NCBI RefSeq assembly: GCF_040372045.1
Contig: NZ_BAABWH010000005.1
Reading direction: 5' to 3' (one strand)
Length of the DNA stretch: 64,000 nt
From: Thalassolituus sp006212115
GTDB lineage: Bacteria; Pseudomonadota; Gammaproteobacteria; Pseudomonadales; Oceanobacteraceae
The notes under the pieces: generated by a model
Seen by the model: only the letters and a program-made list of their open reading frames with translations
What the model was told of the DNA's origin: nothing
The model's database searches: none
Part shown: positions 23,432 through 32,283 of the stretch, piece after piece
Layout: each line of letters begins with the position of its first letter
Position numbering within the stretch: the stretch's first letter is position 1
Made by a program: the position numbers and the translations under genes

Positions 23432-24940
23432 TCAGACCTCGGTCGCGTTGATTCGCGCGAACCACTCCTGAGGGCCCGTCTGGTGAACGGACTCGCCTTT
23501 GCTGTCTACCGCTACGGTAACTGGCATATCTTCGACTTCAAACTCGTAGATAGCTTCCATGCCCAAGTCGTCAAAGCCGACAACCTTAGCGCCTTTAATC
23601 GCTTGAGATACCAGGTACGCAGCACCACCAACAGCCATCAGATAAACAGCTTCGTTGTCACGAATCGCATCAATAGCAATCGGACCACGTTCTGCTTTAC
23701 CGATCATCCCCAGCAGACCGGTCTCCTCGAGCACAGTACGGGTGAATTTATCCATACGCGTCGCGGTTGTCGGGCCCGCAGGACCTACGACTTCTTCGCG
23801 CACCGGATCAACCGGACCGACGTAGTAAATAAAACGACCTTTCAGATCAACTGGAAGCTCTTCGCCTTTCGAAATCATGTCGACCATACGCTTGTGCGCC
23901 GCATCACGGCCAGTCAGCATCTTACCGGACAACAAAACTGTCTCACCCGGCTGCCAGTCTTTCACATCTTCTGGAGTCACAGTGTCGAGGTTTACACGGC
24001 GAACGCTGTCACCGACTTCCCAGCTGATTTCTGGCCAGTCTTCAAGCTTAGGCGCTTTCAGAGAAGCAGGGCCGGAACCGTCCAACTCGAAATGCGTGTG
24101 ACGGGTTGCAGCACAGTTCGGGATAATCGCAACAGGCTTATTCGCTGCATGCGTTGGGTAATCGGCGACTTTGATGTCGAGAACCGTGGTCAAACCACCC
24201 AGTCCCTGAGCACCAATACCCAGCTTGTTTACTTTCTCGTAGAGTTCGAGACGCAGTTCTTCCGCACGGTTTTCTGCACCGCGAGCCTGAAGTTCCTGAA
24301 TATTAACCGGCTCAAGCAGCGCTTCTTTGGCAATCTGCATCGCTTTCTCAGCCGTACCGCCAATACCAATGCCCAGCATACCCGGTGGACACCAGCCTGC
24401 ACCCATCTTCGGCACCTGCTCAAGTACCCAATCAACAATCGAGTCTGATGGATTCAGCATCGCGAACTTTGATTTCGCCTCTGAACCACCGCCTTTCGCT
24501 GCAACATGAACATCAACCGTGCTGCCCGGTACTAATTTCATGTGAATGATGGCTGGCGTATTGTCTTTGGTGTTTGCACGCTTGCCATCCGGATCAGCGA
24601 GTACGGACGCACGGAGTACATTGTCAGGATGCGTATAAGCACGGCGAACGCCTTCGTTGCACATGTCTTCGACGCTCATATCACCCTCGAACTTCACATC
24701 CATACCGATGTTGAGGAAGACCGTTACGATACCCGTGTCCTGACAAATTGGACGTTTCCCCATCGCACACATACGTGAATTGATCAGAATCTGAGCCATG
24801 GCGTCTTTCGCTGCCTTGGATTCCTCACGCTCATAGGCCTGGTGTACGGCATCAATGAAGTCTTTCGGGTGGTAGTAGGAAATGTATTGCAAAGCGTCAG
24901 CAACGCTCTGAATCAGATCCTCTTGCTTTATCACGGTCAT
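23432..24940 (-). CDS. fumA: Class I fumarate hydratase (4Fe-4S)
   Basis: 502 residues, single-polypeptide class I fumarase (alpha and beta parts fused). Interconverts fumarate and malate in the TCA cycle. Cluster-ligand cysteines are visible in KRPICQDTGIV, IIPNCAATRHTHFELDG and GAGWCPPGMLGIGIGGTAEK. The C-terminal beta part has GPTTATRMDKFTR and AVGGAAYLVSQAIKGAK. The symbol follows the class I type; fumB-like naming is equally possible. Monocistronic with its own terminator. Oxygen-sensitive cluster enzyme. Confidence 0.93.
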   Translation of the reverse strand: MTVIKQEDLIQSVADALQYISYYHPKDFIDAVHQAYEREESKAAKDAMAQILINSRMCAMGKRPICQDTGIVTVFLNIGMDVKFEGDMSVEDMCNEGVRRAYTHPDNVLRASVLADPDGKRANTKDNTPAIIHMKLVPGSTVDVHVAAKGGGSEAKSKFAMLNPSDSIVDWVLEQVPKMGAGWCPPGMLGIGIGGTAEKAMQIAKEALLEPVNIQELQARGAENRAEELRLELYEKVNKLGIGAQGLGGLTTVLDIKVADYPTHAANKPVAIIPNCAATRHTHFELDGSGPASLKAPKLEDWPEISWEVGDSVRRVNLDTVTPEDVKDWQPGETVLLSGKMLTGRDAAHKRMVDMISKGEELPVDLKGRFIYYVGPVDPVREEVVGPAGPTTATRMDKFTRTVLEETGLLGMIGKAERGPIAIDAIRDNEAVYLMAVGGAAYLVSQAIKGAKVVGFDDLGMEAIYEFEVEDMPVTVAVDSKGESVHQTGPQEWFARINATEV

Positions 24941-24993
24941 CGGCTGATCTCTCTCTGAACAGGCTTATGGTCACATCGTTGTATACGGTCGCA

Positions 24994-25020
24994 AAAACGC
25001 CCACATTTAGTGGGCGTTTT
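24994..25020 (-). terminator. Intrinsic terminator of the DUF2846-like lipoprotein gene
   Basis: Stem AAAACGCCCAC / GTGGGCGTTTT (11 bp, perfect) with loop ATTTA, 39 bp after the stop of the minus-strand lipoprotein gene. The arms supply T-runs on both strands. Confidence 0.88.
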
Positions 25021-25058
25021 ATTATTATGCTGGGAATTGTAGCTCAAGCGGTCGCCCG

Positions 25059-25835
25059 TTAAAACGGCCACCACTCTTCTTCGGTTGAGCGGGGCTTCGC
25101 TCGAAGTCCTTCAGGGGCATCCGTCTCAGCGTTATTATCTTCTTCAATAAAGAAGGTCTGAGGCTCTTGCTGTTCTTCGACCTGCGGCTGAGCAGGCTCA
25201 GACTGACGAGCCATCACTGTCTCTTCCGGAGCATCATCTTCTGAGCGGGACTTAGCACGGATCAATTCGCGTCCATGATGGTGCAAACGGGTCTTGTTCA
25301 TTTCGCGGACAGCAAGGTCATGTCCGACCAGCTGAAGAGGGCCATCTCCGCCCAGCGATCCATCGTCCATCAGAACCATGTTCTGAGGATCAACTTCAGA
25401 ATACCGCAGGTAATAGACCTTACCCGCTTCGAGGTTCATGTCGAAATCACTGTAAGTGCGGAAAACCAGACTACCGACACCTTCAAAACCAAAAATGCCA
25501 CGACGCACAACAAAGTCGTAGGTACCCGGTTCCATCTCGTACCAGGTGTAGCCGCCGCCTTTGAAGTTGAACAAACGCTCACCGTTGACATTAAGACTCG
25601 GCGCTTCGACCTCATCCATAGACCACTCAGTCGCAGGACGGTAAATGTATACCAGTGCGTACTTTTCGTAATCCCAACGATAACCCACGGACTTGTAGTA
25701 CTGCCCTTTTGGCGAGAACAGCCACTTAGGATAAGACCCGAAATTATCGAACGTTGTGATGTGAATATTGCTACACCCGGCGATTAACGCCCCCATGGCT
25801 GCAGCAGAGAAAACTTTGATTGCTGTTTTTATCAT
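25059..25835 (-). CDS. DUF2846-like lipoprotein
   Basis: 258 residues. Lipoprotein signal MIKTAIKVFSAAAMGALIAG plus Cys. The central region has the DUF2846 pattern: YALVYIYRPATEW, PSLNVNGERLFNFKGGGYTW, MEPGTYDFVVRR, LEAGKVYYLRY. The C-terminal ~80 residues are low-complexity, acidic and Gln-rich (EPAQPQVEEQQEPQTFFIEE). Envelope location; function unknown. Own terminator downstream, and divergent from the small exported pair at 26024. Confidence 0.75.
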   Translation of the reverse strand: MIKTAIKVFSAAAMGALIAGCSNIHITTFDNFGSYPKWLFSPKGQYYKSVGYRWDYEKYALVYIYRPATEWSMDEVEAPSLNVNGERLFNFKGGGYTWYEMEPGTYDFVVRRGIFGFEGVGSLVFRTYSDFDMNLEAGKVYYLRYSEVDPQNMVLMDDGSLGGDGPLQLVGHDLAVREMNKTRLHHHGRELIRAKSRSEDDAPEETVMARQSEPAQPQVEEQQEPQTFFIEEDNNAETDAPEGLRAKPRSTEEEWWPF

Positions 25836-26023
25836 TATTATGCCCTGTTACCGGCTATTACATACGTTTCAGGTCGGCTGGCCTACTTCGAGATCGCCAG
25901 ACTATGACCACCAGTATTTATCAACTGGCGTAATGTTACCAACTGTACAGAAAGTAAACCGTCGTGCTATATTGCATTCTACACATAATAACAAAAAGAA
26001 ACAGCCACTAAGGGAAAGCAAAC

Positions 26024-26536
26024 ATGAAGAGTAGTCTGTACACACTTCCCCTCCTGTCGATTCTTGTAGCGGCTCCGGTTATGGCCGCGGAGACACTGGA
26101 ACAGGAAAGCGCAACTCAAGCTTACGGCTCGCCAGAAATTGAAGTCGCGGTTGAAGCCGCCAGACGTTTCCCGGTTCAGGCCGAATACGTTGGTTACGAA
26201 TGGTATAACCGCACCACCAGCAAAAGTTTTCCACTGCCCAAAATGCTCAATACTGAGATGAACGATCTGGTAATTGAAGGCGCAATGGGACCAACTGCTG
26301 CCGGTACGGCTGCTGCCGAAGAGGCGTCTCGTCCAACACGTCGTGTGGCCTTGGGTCAAAGTGACGAAGACGAAGAAGTCATCGAGACAGATGAGAACCT
26401 TCAGCCATCTCCGCGTGCCGACGTCAAACGGGTACGAGAAGTGTTCATCAAGGAATCTCGCTCTTCCAGTGCAAGTGGTGAGATGATCACTCGTGAGGCC
26501 CGTTCATTCGGCACGGTCTCGGCTACCGCGCGATAA
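26024..26536 (+). CDS. Small exported protein, paralogue A of a tandem pair
   Basis: 170 residues with signal peptide MKSSLYTLPLLSILVAAPVM ending AA. The mature part includes YEWYNRTTSKSFPLPKMLNT followed by an Ala-rich linker and acidic stretch (DEDEEVIETDENLQ). The element RTTSxS followed by Met and Asn/Glu recurs in the next gene. I do not recognise the family. Followed after 10 bp by paralogue B, so co-transcribed. Confidence 0.7.
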   Translation: MKSSLYTLPLLSILVAAPVMAAETLEQESATQAYGSPEIEVAVEAARRFPVQAEYVGYEWYNRTTSKSFPLPKMLNTEMNDLVIEGAMGPTAAGTAAAEEASRPTRRVALGQSDEDEEVIETDENLQPSPRADVKRVREVFIKESRSSSASGEMITREARSFGTVSATAR

Positions 26537-26546
26537 GGATTCCGCC

Positions 26547-27041
26547 ATGCCAAGTGTCGTTATAAGTGCAGCGGTGCTCTTACTGCTGTGCTCTGGGGCC
26601 AGCGTAGCAGGAAATAAGTCAGCAACCGCTGAAGATTTTCGAAAAGCGCAGGACGATTACTATGCCAGTGATCTTGATGCCGCCATCACCGAAGCACGCG
26701 AACGTACTCATCACTACGACTACAGCAGTGAATTTCGCTACGACCGCACTACGTCGCAAAGTATTCGTTTCTCACGCATGAGAAACAATGAACTTGAGCA
26801 ACAGCGCATAGAAACCGCATCCTTGGCACCGACCAGTTCAGGTAACTCTGAAGACACCGAATATAGTGCTGAAGGTAGTGCGGAAGTTAGTGGCGAATGG
26901 AATGCTGATGGCACCGAAGACGGTTTCCCGACCGACTTATTAGAACGTAATGACGTACTGCCAACCACGGTCAGCCCAGCTGCCAGCCAGCAGATACAGC
27001 TGCCATCCAGTGGCATTCAAGTTCAAGTTAATGTGCGCTGA
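26547..27041 (+). CDS. Small exported protein, paralogue B of a tandem pair
   Basis: 164 residues from the ATG at 26547, which has AAGGAT six bases upstream; the longer reading from 26493 overlaps paralogue A and lacks a signal. Signal peptide MPSVVISAAVLLLLCSGASV ending near AG. FRYDRTTSQSIRFSRMRNNE aligns with the corresponding stretch of paralogue A. The C-terminus is acidic then Gln/Val-rich (SQQIQLPSSGIQVQVNVR). Its 3' end overlaps the convergent gene at 27028 by 14 bp. Function unknown. Confidence 0.68.
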   Translation: MPSVVISAAVLLLLCSGASVAGNKSATAEDFRKAQDDYYASDLDAAITEARERTHHYDYSSEFRYDRTTSQSIRFSRMRNNELEQQRIETASLAPTSSGNSEDTEYSAEGSAEVSGEWNADGTEDGFPTDLLERNDVLPTTVSPAASQQIQLPSSGIQVQVNVR

Positions 27042-27885
27042 GCTCCAGCCTCTGGCGAATAATACTCCGCGCTTTCTGCCCCATCACCAGTAACCTGCGA
27101 TCACGCTGCCAGTAGTCCGCCGCTGCCGCAGGCAAAGCCGCAGCAACCGTCATCAGCTCTTCGGCAAGTGCTTCAAAGGCGTTTAACTGCTCCAGACAAT
27201 AACCTTTCGACGACATCCGGTAACCACCGGCCAATGCCTGCATCACCGTCACCAGCTTGCTTTGATCTGACGCACTGTCTGACATCCTCAGACACCAGCC
27301 GGAAAACGCAAGTATGGTCATTACATCTTCATGGTATCGGAACGGCTTATTAATTTCGTTGTGCGCGTCGGCACAGTGAAAATGCGAGTCAACATGCGCC
27401 TCATTAAACTCGAGTGCGTGATGAGCTAACTCAGGAACCACGGGTTGCGCTGGGTCAGACGGTAATACAGAGACACCCTGCTCACCCGCCTTTACCCGAC
27501 GACAAACCAGATCAGATTGGTCACGAGCAATGATATAGAGCCAGTCCATACCACTGTCGGCCAGCATAGCGTGACTCTTCCTACCCGATATCACGCCATT
27601 GTCTATGCAAGTAGACATTTCTGAGAGCGAGCGCAAGCCCTTTTCAGACACACAAAGACATGCCCATTGCTCTGGAGACAGTGAAGAATCGACCGCGCGC
27701 ATAGCAACCTGATAGCCGGCGAGAAATGCCGATGCAGGGATATCGGAACGCAACCCAGAAATAATGGCTGCCTCCGCAGGTTCTGAGGTTCGTAGTAATC
27801 GTGCCAGGTTCATCCTTAACGTATATGGCGTCGTCACTGAGAGTGCAGGCAAGCTCAGTGCCTGCACCCAGAGATCTGGCATCAT
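27028..27885 (-). CDS. Short acyl-CoA-dehydrogenase-like protein
   Basis: 285 residues against about 380 for the family. Features suggesting the acyl-CoA dehydrogenase fold: FLAGYQVAMRAV, a middle-domain-like NGVISGRKSHAMLADSGMDW with LYIIARD, and a C-terminal DYWQRDRRLLVMGQKARSII. The usual FAD/acyl-CoA segments and catalytic Glu could not be located, so it may be a diverged, non-catalytic relative. It starts 6 bp after the coiled-coil membrane-protein gene on the same strand (operon) and overlaps the convergent small-protein gene by 14 bp. Confidence 0.6.
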   Translation of the reverse strand: MMPDLWVQALSLPALSVTTPYTLRMNLARLLRTSEPAEAAIISGLRSDIPASAFLAGYQVAMRAVDSSLSPEQWACLCVSEKGLRSLSEMSTCIDNGVISGRKSHAMLADSGMDWLYIIARDQSDLVCRRVKAGEQGVSVLPSDPAQPVVPELAHHALEFNEAHVDSHFHCADAHNEINKPFRYHEDVMTILAFSGWCLRMSDSASDQSKLVTVMQALAGGYRMSSKGYCLEQLNAFEALAEELMTVAAALPAAAADYWQRDRRLLVMGQKARSIIRQRLELSAH

Positions 27886-27891
27886 GTGTAA

Positions 27892-28713
27892 TTAACCACC
27901 GCTCATTGCGTTCTGAATACGATCCAGACGGATCTGGATATCTTCGATTTCCAGTTTCATATTCAACAGATCGTTGTAACCCGCACCGCCACCACTGGCC
28001 GGAGCAGCCTTCTGACTATCCACTGTGGTACGAAGACTGTTAACGCTGGCTTCCAGCATATCGATGCCTTCTTTATTCTGGGCAATAGATAACTCCAACC
28101 CAGAAGGCATAGCTGCCACACTGTTCTTTAATTCAGCCAGTTGTGCTTTCAATGCTTTGATATCGGAAGAACTCGCTCCTGAAGCACTGTTCACCGCAGA
28201 GCTGAGATTATTGAGTTTGGCTGCATTGGCATCAATATCCGCACGATTACGCTTGCTCGCCAAATCCCATAATTTCCGGATTTCGTTGTCCTGTTCACGC
28301 AAGACTACTTTAAGTGCATCTACCGAAAGATTCGCGTTTTCACCCGACGCCGAGAGACGATTTTCAAGCGCTTCGATCTTACCGCCCTGCAGCAACAGAA
28401 TATCCTGAGCAGCGGTCAGCTTCTGCTGAGATGACTCCAATAAAGTGTACATATATCCAGCGCCCGCCAGAGCACCGAGGGCGACGAGGAGGCTGACAAC
28501 CGCCAAGCCCGATGAGCCCGATGAGCCTGAAGACCGCTGCACCGGTGCCGCCGCTGCAGTTGTCGCCTGTGCTGTTGGCGCTGTTGCTGCAGCAGTTAAG
28601 GGGTCAGTAGCCGGCGCACTGCGTTTCGCAGCACCTGCCTGTGCCAGACGTTGTTGAGCCTGACGACGAAGCTGCTGTTGCCGCTGCGCAATCTCTTCCT
28701 CTGTTGGTTTCAT
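27892..28713 (-). CDS. Membrane-anchored coiled-coil protein
   Basis: 273 residues from the ATG at 28713 (AAGG upstream; a GTG at 28722 overlaps that site). N-terminal Gln/Arg-rich helix (EEEIAQRQQQLRRQAQQRLA), an Ala/Thr/Pro linker, one membrane helix (GLAVVSLLVALGALAGAGYM), then a long coiled coil (ALENRLSASGENANLSVDAL, LKAQLAELKNSVAAMP) and a terminal LEIEDIQIRLDRIQNAM. The layout resembles other bitopic envelope scaffolds, but I do not recognise the family. Operon with the downstream acyl-CoA-dehydrogenase-like gene. Confidence 0.75.
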   Translation of the reverse strand: MKPTEEEIAQRQQQLRRQAQQRLAQAGAAKRSAPATDPLTAAATAPTAQATTAAAAPVQRSSGSSGSSGLAVVSLLVALGALAGAGYMYTLLESSQQKLTAAQDILLLQGGKIEALENRLSASGENANLSVDALKVVLREQDNEIRKLWDLASKRNRADIDANAAKLNNLSSAVNSASGASSSDIKALKAQLAELKNSVAAMPSGLELSIAQNKEGIDMLEASVNSLRTTVDSQKAAPASGGGAGYNDLLNMKLEIEDIQIRLDRIQNAMSGG

Positions 28714-29057
28714 TCGATACACCTTTTCTTGTTATTCCGTCCGGGTGACTGAACAGCGTGCTTCCCCAAAAGCTCAGTCACTACGACGCTTCGTTCGCGC
28801 TTCAATCTACGCGATACCCTTATGACTTTGAACCGTTAGTTTCCCTGATTGTCTACCGGTTGGCAATTTGTAAAGAAATGCTCAAGAAGACCTGTTAAAT
28901 TTGAATCGAAACAAGGCCGTAGCCACGACAGACAGCGGCGTTATAATCTTTAGAATTATTCAATAACGGAGCATTGAAATAGTACGAAACGACCCCATGT
29001 AGGTCACAACGGACATTTCAATAAATCCGGCAACCAACCTGAAATCGGAGAGAGACC
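28714..29057. other. Divergent intergenic region upstream of sodB
   Basis: About 340 bp with no gene. A perfect TATAAT at 28942-28947 on the plus strand could be a sodB -10, though its -35 position (GTAGCC) is poor. The last ~85 bp hold nested inverted repeats: ATTGAAAT (28973-28980) with ATTTCAAT (29015-29022), enclosing GACC/GGTC (28991-28994, 29002-29005), which could fold in the sodB leader. The Shine-Dalgarno CGGAGAGAG is just before the ATG. Confidence 0.5.
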
Positions 29058-29639
29058 ATGGCGTTCGAACTTCCTGCACTGCCTTACGAAAAAAATGCAC
29101 TGGAGCCACACATTTCATCAGAGACTCTGGACTTCCACTACGGCAAACACCACAACACCTACGTTCAGAAGCTGAACGGTCTGGTTGAAGGTACTGATCT
29201 CGAAGGCAAGAGCCTGGAAGACATCATCAAGACTTCTTCAGGTGGCGTATTCAACAATGCGGCTCAGATCTGGAACCACACTTTCTACTGGAACAGCCTG
29301 AGCCCGAATGGCGGTGGCGAGCCAACTGGTGCGGTCGCTGACGCTATCAATGCGGCATTCGGTTCTTTCGAAGACTTCAAAGCTAAGTTCAACGACATGG
29401 CTGTTAACAACTTCGGCTCAAGCTGGACTTGGCTGGTTAAGAAAGCAGATGGCACTCTGGATATCGTTAACACTTCCAACGCTGCAACGCCAATCACTGA
29501 AGACCTGACTCCACTGATTACCGTTGACCTGTGGGAACACGCCTACTACATCGACTACCGCAATGTTCGTCCTGATTACCTGAAAGGTTTCTGGGCACTG
29601 GTTAACTGGGACTTCGCTAACGAAAACTTCGCTAAGTAA
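29058..29639 (+). CDS. sodB: Iron superoxide dismutase
   Basis: 193 residues, typical Fe-SOD length. Dismutates superoxide to peroxide and oxygen in the cytoplasm. Metal ligands are visible: His in LDFHYGKHHNTYV, His in AAQIWNHTFYWNS, and Asp/His in TVDLWEHAYYIDYRN. The FNNAAQIWNH motif and lack of a signal peptide fit the iron type, SodB. Monocistronic with a strong terminator. Confidence 0.95.
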   Translation: MAFELPALPYEKNALEPHISSETLDFHYGKHHNTYVQKLNGLVEGTDLEGKSLEDIIKTSSGGVFNNAAQIWNHTFYWNSLSPNGGGEPTGAVADAINAAFGSFEDFKAKFNDMAVNNFGSSWTWLVKKADGTLDIVNTSNAATPITEDLTPLITVDLWEHAYYIDYRNVRPDYLKGFWALVNWDFANENFAK

Positions 29640-29657
29640 TCGATCAGCGTTGTCAGT

Positions 29658-29692
29658 AGTACTAAACCAGTACTAAGTACTAAACCAGTACT
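29658..29692. repeat. Tandem 17-bp repeat built from AGTACT palindromes
   Basis: AGTACTAAACCAGTACT occurs twice (29658-29674 and 29676-29692) separated by one A, between the sodB stop and its terminator. Each unit holds two AGTACT palindromes. Confidence 0.85.
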
Positions 29693-29699
29693 GAGTATT

Positions 29700-29724
29700 A
29701 AAAAGGGAGCTATGCTCCCTTTTT
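29700..29724 (+). terminator. Intrinsic terminator of sodB
   Basis: Stem AAAAAGGGAGC / GCTCCCTTTTT with loop TAT followed by further T. It lies 60 bp after the sodB stop. Confidence 0.92.
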
Positions 29725-29749
29725 TGTTTTTACGATCAGGTAACCCACC

Positions 29750-30343
29750 ATGTCTTTTTCACTGCTACTGGCGTCGAGTTCACCCTATCGGGCCGAGATT
29801 CTCGCAAAACTCCGTATTCCTTTTACGCAGGCGGCTCCAGACGTCGATGAAACACCCCGTACCAATGAAGCACCGTCAGACTACGTACTAAGACTTTCAG
29901 TCGAAAAAGCGAGAGCACTCCGGGCACAACATCCAGAGCACTGGATCATAGGCAGTGATCAAACCTGTGTCGTGGACGGCAAGCCCGTCGGTAAGGCGGG
30001 GCAATCGGACAAGGCCGTCGCACAACTCAAACAGGTTCAGGGGCGAAAGATTACTTTCCTCACAGGCCTGTGCCTGCTATCACCACAAGGAAGGGAATAC
30101 ACGTTGGTCGAACCCTTTGAAGTGCACTTCCACGACCTGCCTGAAAATGTACTGGAGCGATACGTTGAAATCGAGAAACCCCTAGACTGTGCAGGTAGCT
30201 TTAAAGTGGAGGGCTTGGGTATCACGCTATTTTCCGCACTAGGCGGGCGCGATACAAATTCACTTGTGGGACTGCCGCTGATTGGACTATGCGAACTGAT
30301 GCGCGAGGCAGGACTTGAGCCACTGACATTGGCGGAAGCGTAG
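29750..30343 (+). CDS. yceF: Maf-family nucleotide pyrophosphatase, YceF type
   Basis: 197 residues. N-terminal LLLASSSPYRAEILAKLRIP is the Maf signature, with YVLRLSVEKARAL, WIIGSDQTCVVDGKPVGKAG, and the YceF-type end GSFKVEGLGI and GRDTNSLVGLPLI. The E. coli YceF enzyme hydrolyses 7-methyl-GTP, a housecleaning function. Converges on gspD with only about 40 bp between; a short inverted repeat (TTGGCGGA 30329-30336 / TCCGCCAA 30346-30353) spans the stop codon. Confidence 0.9.
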   Translation: MSFSLLLASSSPYRAEILAKLRIPFTQAAPDVDETPRTNEAPSDYVLRLSVEKARALRAQHPEHWIIGSDQTCVVDGKPVGKAGQSDKAVAQLKQVQGRKITFLTGLCLLSPQGREYTLVEPFEVHFHDLPENVLERYVEIEKPLDCAGSFKVEGLGITLFSALGGRDTNSLVGLPLIGLCELMREAGLEPLTLAEA

Positions 30344-30384
30344 CCTCCGCCAACAGGCCCTTCTCAAGAGGTCTTTATTCCTCT

Positions 30385-32283
30385 TTATTTCTGAACAGGC
30401 AGTCCCTGGAACAGGCGTTCAAGCTGCATATCAGCTTCATCAACACCCAACTCTTCCGACACTGTAAACTCCCAGATGCCGTTGAATTTATCACGGGTCA
30501 GCGTCTTGGCTTTACCACCGTCATCGACAATGGTCGGGCGCAAGAACACCATCAGATTACTCTTCACCTGATTAACGCTCTTAGAGCGGAACAACCAACC
30601 CAGTAATGGAATATCACCCAACAGAGGTACCTTGCTCACCACTTCACGAACGTCGTCACGGATCAGACCACCCAACACGATCGTCTCACCGTCCTCAGAC
30701 AGAATCATGGTTTTAATAGAGCGCTTGTTGGTAATCAGGTCAGCACTGCCAGCAACGGTAGTATTGGATACAGATTCCGCTGTCGCTTCCACTTCCAGTC
30801 GGATCGCCTCACCGTCGTGAATGTGAGGAATCACTTTCAACGTAACACCCACGTCCTGTCGATCAATTGTGGTGAATGGGTTTGTGTTGGTACTGGATGC
30901 TGTTTGCCCGGTCACGAAGGGAACATTCTGACCCACAACAATCTCAGCTTCCTGGTTGTCCAGCGTCATGATGCTCGGAGTCGACAACAGGTTGGTCGAC
31001 GAATTACTTTTCAGAGCCTGAATAATGACACCGAAATCGATATCGCCACCAGACTCTTTAAACCCACCAATGGTCAGACCCGAGCCTACCGCGTTGGCGT
31101 AAGTTGATGGCCCGCCCGCCACTGCACCGGCAATGGTCGCAAGGTCTGGTCCGGCATTGTTAAAGCTGGTTCCGGCAACAGGGGAGTCCAGATCACCACG
31201 AACCCACTGCACACCCAGTGCATCGCTGGTGTCGCCTGTCACTTCGATAATTGCCGATTCAATCAGTACTTGCGCGCGACGTACATCGAGTGAATTAACC
31301 AGTTCCTGTACTTCTTTAAGGATAGAAGGCTCAGCACGCACAACGAGCGCATTCAGCTCTTCATCCGCGTGAATACCAACCTCGCCTTTCACCTTGGCTT
31401 CTTCGCCCGAACCCGTGCTGCTACCCATCAGGTTCTTCAACATCTCAGCCAGCTTGGTGGCATCGGCGTATTGCAGACGAATAACCTGAGCACTGCCGCT
31501 GAAATATGAAGGCTGGTCGAGCTGTTCGATCAGACCGCGGATACGCTCACGCGCCGTTTTCTCACCCTTGATGATAAGACGATTGCTACGCTCGTCTGCC
31601 ACAACACGGATACTGCCAGCGGTGTTGTTATTGTCCGTATTTCCCTGAGAGACCTTCGATGGATCGAGGCTCTGCAACATGGTCACAACGTTGCCCACCC
31701 AGGCTTCTTTAAGCTGAATAACTTCAAGCTCTTCAGATCCTGAACGGTCAAGGCGGTCTATGATTTCCTCGATACGATTAATATTGATCGCGTGATCAGA
31801 AATAATCAGCGCGTTGGCCGATTTCACACCGGCCAGATGACCGTATTTCGCCACCAGAGGGCGAAGGATCGGCACCAGATCCAGCGCAGGCGTGTTCTTG
31901 ATCATAATGACCTTAGTCAGCAACTCCTGACTGTCGACACCCGCTCGCTCTTCAAGGCTACGACCCGCTTGCTTCACATCGTTCTGCTGGATAATCAGCG
32001 TCACATCACCGGCGGGAACCGCCGCAAGACCATGAATCTGCAATACCGACAGGAAAAGTTCATAGACACCTTCCTGATTCATCGGCTCACTGGAGAGCAC
32101 GCTGACCTTGCCTTTCACACGCGGATCAAGGACAAAACTTTTCCCTGTAATATCGGCAACCTGACTGATAAACGCTTCTATGTCCGCGTCCTTCAGATTG
32201 ATCTGCCAGCTTTCATTCGCTTGCAGTGGCATCGCCATGCTTGCCATCAATAACATGGCCATCAGCCAACGTCTGAGCAACAT
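30385..32283 (-). CDS. gspD: Type II secretion system secretin
   Basis: 632 residues with a signal peptide (MLLRRWLMAMLLMASMAMPL). N0 domain (INLKDADIEAFISQVADITG), N1-N3 repeats, then the secretin barrel (NVPFVTGQTA, DVGVTLKVIPHIHDGEAIRL) and the signature GGLIRDDVREVVSKVPLLGD with IPLLGWLFRS. Forms the outer-membrane channel for folded exoproteins. Start overlaps the gspC stop by one base (TGATG). The rest of the T2SS is not in the window. Confidence 0.95.
   Translation of the reverse strand: MLLRRWLMAMLLMASMAMPLQANESWQINLKDADIEAFISQVADITGKSFVLDPRVKGKVSVLSSEPMNQEGVYELFLSVLQIHGLAAVPAGDVTLIIQQNDVKQAGRSLEERAGVDSQELLTKVIMIKNTPALDLVPILRPLVAKYGHLAGVKSANALIISDHAININRIEEIIDRLDRSGSEELEVIQLKEAWVGNVVTMLQSLDPSKVSQGNTDNNNTAGSIRVVADERSNRLIIKGEKTARERIRGLIEQLDQPSYFSGSAQVIRLQYADATKLAEMLKNLMGSSTGSGEEAKVKGEVGIHADEELNALVVRAEPSILKEVQELVNSLDVRRAQVLIESAIIEVTGDTSDALGVQWVRGDLDSPVAGTSFNNAGPDLATIAGAVAGGPSTYANAVGSGLTIGGFKESGGDIDFGVIIQALKSNSSTNLLSTPSIMTLDNQEAEIVVGQNVPFVTGQTASSTNTNPFTTIDRQDVGVTLKVIPHIHDGEAIRLEVEATAESVSNTTVAGSADLITNKRSIKTMILSEDGETIVLGGLIRDDVREVVSKVPLLGDIPLLGWLFRSKSVNQVKSNLMVFLRPTIVDDGGKAKTLTRDKFNGIWEFTVSEELGVDEADMQLERLFQGLPVQK

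Noticed and set aside
23345..24448. 367-codon open frame on the plus strand
   Set aside because: It is antisense to class I fumarase, whose motifs are complete; the translation is His/Arg/Thr-rich without any family pattern.
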